From Microglena sp. YARC (lineage: Eukaryota; Chlorophyta; Chlorophyceae; Chlamydomonadales; Chlamydomonadaceae), in the NCBI GenBank assembly GCA_022414725.1, contig CM039464.1:12574968-12638967 (forward strand): a DNA stretch of 64,000 bases. The letters are read 5' to 3'. Positions 58,578 through 64,000 of the stretch are shown piece after piece (positions within the stretch are counted from its first letter, which is position 1; each line of letters opens with the position of its first letter). Under the pieces are notes generated by a model that did no database searches, was not told the DNA's origin, and saw only the letters and a program-made list of their open reading frames with translations. Made by a program: the position numbers and the translations under genes.

Positions 58578-60403
58578 TTACAGCAATCGGAGGTGCCCGG
58601 TGACCTCATCCAAAACTGACTTTGGGGCCGGGCCAATAGCCAAGACTGTTTGTGATCCAGCAGGTATTTGAGTACGACCAGCATCATGCACTATGTATGT
58701 GGGCAGGCCTAGTTTGTCAGCCTTGGCAGCGAGCTCATCCTGCATGCATCAAGTCACCAGAGGGTCAGTGGTATGGTGAGGCAACGGTTCAATGCTCTCG
58801 ATTCCTTGCAAGAAGATTTGTTGCACCATCCCCCAACAACAATACGAGGGCTACAAAGTTACTGCGACGCTGGGGGCCTAGTAACAAAATCCACCATGAT
58901 GAGGCAGTCATTTCTTGGGCTGCTTGTAGTAATGGGCTAATTAAGTAAAATCACCCATACAACCCCAATAAATTGTAGACCCATTTAGGGCCCACACGTT
59001 TTGTAGCGGCAATTTGGGCCAAAACGGGGTCAAAAGTAGCGATAGATAACGGGGGGGAAATCCCTGCCCAGCATCATGCAATATGAACACAGACAGGCCT
59101 AGTTAGGTAGTATTGGCAGCGATACATTACAAGACATTGCAATACAATACAGTACAATACATACCAATACATTACCACATGCCTACTCACCATTTCTTTG
59201 TCGCTTTGGACCTTCAGTGCAATCTTTGCCTGTCCACAGTGTTCCCATTGCCTGAATAGCATCTCATGCTTGGATTCATGCTGCTGCAGCACGCCTACTG
59301 CCGCATGCCCACACTGGGCACCTGAACAAACAGTGAACATAAGCAGAGTGGTTGAGTGAGTGAGTGAGTGAGTGGGTGGGTGAGTGGGTGAGTTAGTGAT
59401 TGAGTGAGAGAGTACGTGGGTGGGTGAGTTAGTGATTGAGTGGGTGTGTACGCGGGCGAGTGGGTGGGTGAGTGAGTAGGTGAGTGAGTGGGTGGGTGGG
59501 TGGGTGGGTGAGTGATTGAGTGAGTGTGCACGTGGGTGGGTGAGTGGGTGAGCGAGTGAGATCTGATCACATGATTAATCAAGGGTGCAGCCATCAGCAC
59601 AGCCCACCAAGCTACAACACCACCTAACCACTGACATAGCCCATAAGCTACCGCACAACTGCTCGACCGACCTACTCACCCATCAACCAAGGTTGTTGGA
59701 GATACATTCACTCACCCTCCCACCCATTCACCCACCCTCCCACCCATTCACTCACCCTCCCACCCGTTCACCCACACCATCCCACCCATTCACCCACCCC
59801 TCCACCCATTCACTCACCCTCCCACCCGTTCACACCACCATCCACCATTCACTCACCTCCACCCATTCACTCACCCTCCCACCCATTCACTCACCCTCCC
59901 ACCCACCATCCACCCATTCACTCACCCTCCCACCCACTCTCCCACCCCATTCACTCACCATCCCCCCATCCACCCACCCATTCACTTCACCACCACCCCC
60001 ATTCACCACCCTCCCACCCACACGTTCACTCACCAGCCCAGCCACCAAGATGGTCAGAGCTACCCACACACACACACCGACCGCATAACCAAATATGACC
60101 AAGCACCAAGCACGACCGCATAAGCAAGTACTTCCTGCATGACCAAGCACCAAGCACGACCGCATAAGCAAGTACTTCCTGTATGACCAAGCACCAAGCA
60201 CGACCGCATAAGCAAGTACTTCCTGTATGACCAAGCACCAAGCACGACCGCATAAGCAAGTACTTCCTGTATGACCAAGCACCAAGCACGACCGCATAAG
60301 CAAGTACTTCCTGTATGACCAAGCACCAAGCACTAACTCAGTTACTAATAATCTTACCAATTTTTCCTTTCCCCATCTTCAGAGCCTCATTCACAAGGAG
60401 GAC
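58578..60403 (-). CDS. PTRH2: Peptidyl-tRNA hydrolase 2 (PTH2), C-terminal exons
   Basis: Three minus-strand exons: 60403-60358 (after TATGCAG, before GTAAGATT), 59321-59191 (after TTGTTCAG, before GTGAGTAG) and 58739-58578 (after GCATGCAG, ending TAA). Phases agree and the product has the family signature: [29 protein letters not shown], then [13 protein letters not shown], then [39 protein letters not shown] and the C-terminal LRLL. PTH2 releases peptides from stalled peptidyl-tRNA, in mitochondria or cytosol. The invariant GKGKI.AQC.HA region and DAGRTQ loop are intact. An N-terminal exon (membrane or targeting segment) must lie upstream of 60403 but I could not place it. Confidence 0.85.
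59340..59570. repeat. (GTGA)n / GGGT simple repeat
   Basis: GTGAGTGAGTGAGTG and GGGTGGGTGAG units within an intron of the PTH2 gene; no gene. Confidence 0.9.
59700..60345. repeat. Two tandem arrays in a PTH2 intron
   Basis: 59700-60020 is built of CACTCACCCTCCCACCCATT units. 60090-60340 has five units of about 50 bp (GACCAAGCACCAAGCACGAC, CGCATAAGCAAGTACTTCCT). Frames through them are artefacts. Confidence 0.95.
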
Positions 60404-60434
60404 CTGCATACAAAGGTGTCAGCGTTAGCTGTCA

Positions 60435-60960
60435 TGTTGCCTAACTGGCTTAGTCTTTCCCCATCTTCAGAGCCTCATTCACAAGGAGGACCTGCATACA
60501 AAGGCCATTGGGCAGGGCCAAAAATAGGTGGCTGGGTGGGTGGGTGGAGTGGGGTCTGAAGGAGGGGGGGGGGGGGGGGGGGGGGGGGCTGGGGGGAAGC
60601 TGTGGTGCGTAGCCACAGTAGCTTGACCACCATCACCACCAGCAATACAAAGGCCATTGGACAGGGCCAATAATGGGTGGCTGGGTGGGTGGGTGGAGTG
60701 GGGTCTGAAGGGAGGGGGGGGTGGGGGCTGGGGGGAAGCCGTGGTGCGTAGCCACCAGTAGCTTGACCACCATCAACCACCTGCATACAAAGGCCATTGG
60801 ACAGGGCCAAGAATGTGTGGCTGGGTTGGTGGGGTGGGGGCTGGGGGAGAGGGGGTGGGGTGGGGGGCTGGGGAGAACTTGTTGTGTGTAGCCACCAGTA
60901 GCTTGGCCACCATCACCAACTGCATACAAAGGCCATTGGACAGGGCCAAGAATGAGCATC
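60435..60960. repeat. Tandem units carrying a copied PTH2 exon fragment
   Basis: At about 60454-60500 the first part of the PTH2 exon (complement of GTCCTCCTTGTGAATGAGGC) recurs with its acceptor side but without the donor, so it is a pseudo-exon. Four units of about 120-130 bp follow with AAAGGCCATTGGACAGGGCC and GTAGCCACCAGTAGCTTGAC, plus a poly-G run at 60566. Confidence 0.8.
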
Positions 60961-61920
60961 AGACGATCAGTTTCCTGTGTATGTGTATGGTATATGTATG
61001 GTATATGTGTATGTGTATGGTGTATGTGTGTATGTGTGGTGTATGTATGGGTGTTACAGTCTAGGGGTAGCCACTTTGGATAGAATGAGCATCAGACGAT
61101 CAGTTTCCTTGATTGGTGTCAAAATGAGAATCTCTACTTAGTACCTCGTCTTCAAAATGAGAATCTCTACTTAGTACCTTGTCTTCAAAATGAGAATCTC
61201 ATTTTAGAATTTATATTTCCTTAAAATGAAGATCTAGCCCAAGTACCTGCTCAGCGTGTAACCCAAGGGGCTCAGCTCACCCAACCAATTCTCAATAAAT
61301 ACATACTTATTTTCTTACCCTTTCCTCTTGGCTACAGGTTGGTTTAAGTCATAGCTAACCACATACCAACTCTTGGGGCCATACAAAATGTTAGAGAAAT
61401 CCTTGTGTATGTATGGGTGTTACAGTCTAGGGGTAGCCACTTTGGCTAAAGGGATTAAGGGACTTGCCCAACCTAAACAATCTAGATCAGGTCTATGTGT
61501 ACGACTAAGGGGGGAAGTATTGAACTGTCACATATCACTCTTTAGGACCCCCAATCACGGCCCATGACTTGATAAAATGATACTATATTATCACGTTTGC
61601 CACTTATGATAACATCCTGCAGAAAAAAATAAGATTTTGTTTCGCCGGCCGGTCGTTTCGTTGCTATGAAGAGGGTCAAAGAGGGTTGAAGAGCCCAAGC
61701 CCTGTTTTTGCTTCTTCTTCTTTCTGGCAGGATGTCACCATAACTGTCAAACGTGATAATATGCACACAGGAATATAACAGGAGCACCTGGAAAAAAAAT
61801 GCCTTGCCACAGGGGGTGAGGTTGAAGGAACCTTCCTGTTCGCTTGCAGCGTTTTTAATTTCAGAATTCTGTAGTCCAGGTTGAGTAGCTACATGGGCTA
61901 CTTAACCCTGATTTCAGGAT
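60960..61920. other. Gene-free stretch
   Basis: TATGTGTATGG repeats (60978-61050), a duplicated GGGTGTTACAGTCTAGGGGT (61049, 61415) and AAAATGAGAATCTC repeats (61126-61200). A perfect inverted pair GATAACATCCTGCAG / TTCTGGCAGGATGTCACC lies around 61608-61740, suggesting a small foldback element. No gene recognised. Confidence 0.5.
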
Positions 61921-62190
61921 AGTTGCATTGACATCGCATGGCAGAGCGCGAAGCGCGGAGCCTGGTGGGGTCGGGGGGCAGCGCGTCCCGATATCGGGGG
62001 GTCCGGGGGGCGTAGCATTCTACGGAATGGCGACGCGTCGTCTAAAAATGAAACACTGTTCGCTTGCACTGGGGAAAGTTGCTGTGGATTTTGCTTTTGC
62101 AGACCGCTACTGCACCCGAGCTTGGTCTACCACACGAAAGCAAGGAGGAAAGTTCCCAGCCTCTTTCAAGGTGGCAGGTCGGAAATCGTG

Positions 62191-62257
62191 AACCTAGCAA
62201 CGGGTTTGAACCCCTGACCTGTCAGTCAAAGCTGGTACTACTGTGCCAACCAAGCCC
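62191..62257 (-). tRNA. tRNA-derived sequence (SINE-like)
   Basis: On the minus strand TTGGTTGGCACAGTAGTACC and GGGGTTCAAACCCG sit at tRNA-like A- and B-box positions. A second weak pair (GGCACAATGGTAGAGC / GGGGTCGAATG) is on the plus strand at 62290-62340. No proper acceptor stem. Confidence 0.3.
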
Positions 62258-62411
62258 GAGCTCGCTTAGGGACACTTGAATGATACAGACTGGCACAATG
62301 GTAGAGCTCGTTGAAATCAGAAAGTGCGGGGTCGAATGCGTGAGGTTGAGGGGGCCAGCCAGTTTGCTTGCAAGGGGGCCAACCACCAAGCTCTAGTCTT
62401 GTCATTTTATC

Positions 62412-62459
<48 letters not shown>

Positions 62460-62460
62460 T
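62412..62460. repeat. (ATG)n microsatellite
   Basis: About 16 ATG units. No gene. Confidence 0.95.
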
Positions 62461-62679
62461 GATGACATTTTTCCTGTTGCCCTACTGGACTCCATATGTG
62501 CCCGCGGCTTGTTGACTTAATTTAGGGATTTGCACATCAGGAGGTAGGACCTGCTACAATAAATATGACGCACCATCTTGAGCTCCTCAGAGGGACGGAC
62601 TAGAGCGGGCCGCGCCACTTTCTTCTTCTTCTTCATGGGGGGGCCCTGATGGCGGCGCCGGGAGGAAGGAGGGTTGTTG

Positions 62680-64000
62680 ATAGGGTGTTTGGGAAGGTGG
62701 TTGGAAGGGTGTTTGGGAAGGTGTTTGGTAAGGGGGTTGGTAGTGTGTTTGGTAGGGTATTTGGGAAGATGGTTGCGAGGGTGGTTGGGAGGATAGTAGG
62801 GAGGGGAGAAGGTACTGGGTAGGTAGACCCTTCAAGGTTGGGGAGAGAGATACCCAGACTGACTCTTCACTAGGTGGGTGTTCAAGGTGGTTAGGTGGGT
62901 GGGTGGGAGGATAGTAGGGAGGGAAGAGGGTACTGGGTAGGTAGACCCTTCAAGGTTGGGGAGAGAGACACCCAGACTGACTCTTCACTAGGTGGGTGTT
63001 CAAGGTGGTTGTGTGGTTGGGTGGGAGGATGGTTGGGAGGGGATGGAGTACTGGGTAGGTAGACCCTTAAAGGTTGGGGAGAGAGATACCCAGACATACT
63101 CTTCACTAGGTGGGTGTTCAAGGTGGTTGTGTGGTTCGGTGGGAGGATGGTTGGGAGGGGATGGGGTACTGGGTAGGTAGACCCTTCAAGGTTGGGGAGA
63201 GAGATACCCAGACCTACTCTTTACTGGGTGAGTGCTCAAGGTGGTTGGGTGGGTTGGGTGGAGGTGATTATGTTGGGTTGGGTGACTCTTCACTAGGTGG
63301 TTGTTGAAGGTGGTTGGTTGGGTTGGATTGGTCAAAGGTGGTTGGGTTGGTTGGGTTGGGTGACTCTTCACTAGGTGGGTGTTGAAGGTGGTTGGGTTGG
63401 GTGACTCTTCACTAGGTGGATGTTGAAGGTGGTTGGGTGGGTTGGGTGACTCTTCACTATATTGGTGTTCAAACAAACTGAACTTCATGGGTTTTTGCTG
63501 GCCACTCACATGCATGACTCACATATGTACAAACGTCACACACATACACACGCACACACAAGAGAAAGAGAAATATGCACAGCCGGACTCTTGCACTATT
63601 ATGTGCTCCTTAACTTGATGGGTTTTTTCCCGGCCGCTCACATGCACCACCCACATACACACACAGAAGAGAAAGAGACTTACGCACAGCTAGACTATTG
63701 CATGAACATGCACCAATATGTGCTCCTTAACTTAATGGGATTTTGCCAGCTTCTCACATGCACCACCCACATACACACACCCACATACTGACACACACAC
63801 GACAAAGAGAAAGACACAAGAGAAATACGCACTCACATGCACCACCCACATACGGACACACTTCACACACACATACACGACAAAGCGAAAGACGCACAGC
63901 CGGACTCTTGCATAAACACGTGTTCCCTAACTTGATGGTTTTTTTGCCAGCCACTCACATGCACCACCCACATATGGACACACACACATCACACACGCAC
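62680..64000. repeat. G/T-rich 115-bp tandem repeat and CA-rich tail
   Basis: 62680-63470: repeats of CTTCACTAGGTGGGTGTTCA and GTAGACCCTTCAAGGTTGGG with GGTTGGGTGG linkers. 63480-64000: about three units of 110-130 bp with ACTCACATGCACCACCCACA and AGAGAAAGAG plus (CA)n. No gene seen to the end of the window. Confidence 0.9.

Noticed and set aside
62587..63515. Pro-rich minus-strand frames near the right edge
   Set aside because: They follow G/T tandem repeats and have no stable domain.

Overview
The window is nuclear DNA of a eukaryote, most likely a unicellular alga or related protist. Host-type genes have GT-AG introns whose reading frames join cleanly: a chromodomain gene at about 0.5-1.8 kb, a zinc-ribbon-like gene at 9.1-9.9 kb, an interrupted gene at 54.7-57.3 kb, and a peptidyl-tRNA hydrolase 2 gene at 58.6-60.4 kb. 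A T/G-rich tract near 1.95 kb contains plant/green-alga-type TTTAGGG units. I cannot name the species.

Layout. 0-12 kb: host genes, a Copia-like retroelement with a five-knuckle Gag (2.8-7.6 kb) and large minisatellites. 12-54 kb: an accessory island packed with giant-virus-type genes and transposons. The virus-like genes are a broken F-box/ankyrin gene, an F-box-like/leucine-rich-repeat gene, a D5-type primase-helicase with its ATPase core deleted, a C2H2/coiled-coil protein, and an intact 825-residue fusion of a TV-Pol-like polymerase with a superfamily 3 helicase. 54-64 kb: host DNA, including a young LTR element inside an exon and the peptidyl-tRNA hydrolase gene, then simple and tandem repeats.

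The most interesting content is a set of Tc1/mariner-like elements that carry Fanzor (eukaryotic TnpB/OMEGA nuclease) genes. Element A (22394-25847) has an intact DDE transposase followed by a decayed Fanzor. Element B (28847-31957) has the same gene order, with a truncated transposase and a Fanzor split by a LINE insertion inside its last RuvC motif. A third Fanzor fragment lies at 19 kb. The element ends carry conserved nested hairpins overlapping the Fanzor 3' end, where the guide RNA of such systems is expected. These hairpin ends also occur without a nuclease: on two short non-autonomous elements with TA target duplications, and fused in frame to a caspase-like ORF (19350-20297).

Other structure: three small orphan protein families with two copies each; a shared upstream motif (TCAGGCCA) before three small ORFs; about ten copies of a 20-bp palindrome inside a longer dispersed repeat; a 299-bp tandem array (37.5-43.0 kb) invaded by a LINE and then re-amplified; and a 112-bp satellite born from a transposase remnant. 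Most virus-like and Fanzor genes are damaged, so the island looks like an integration zone that has decayed and been reworked by transposons.
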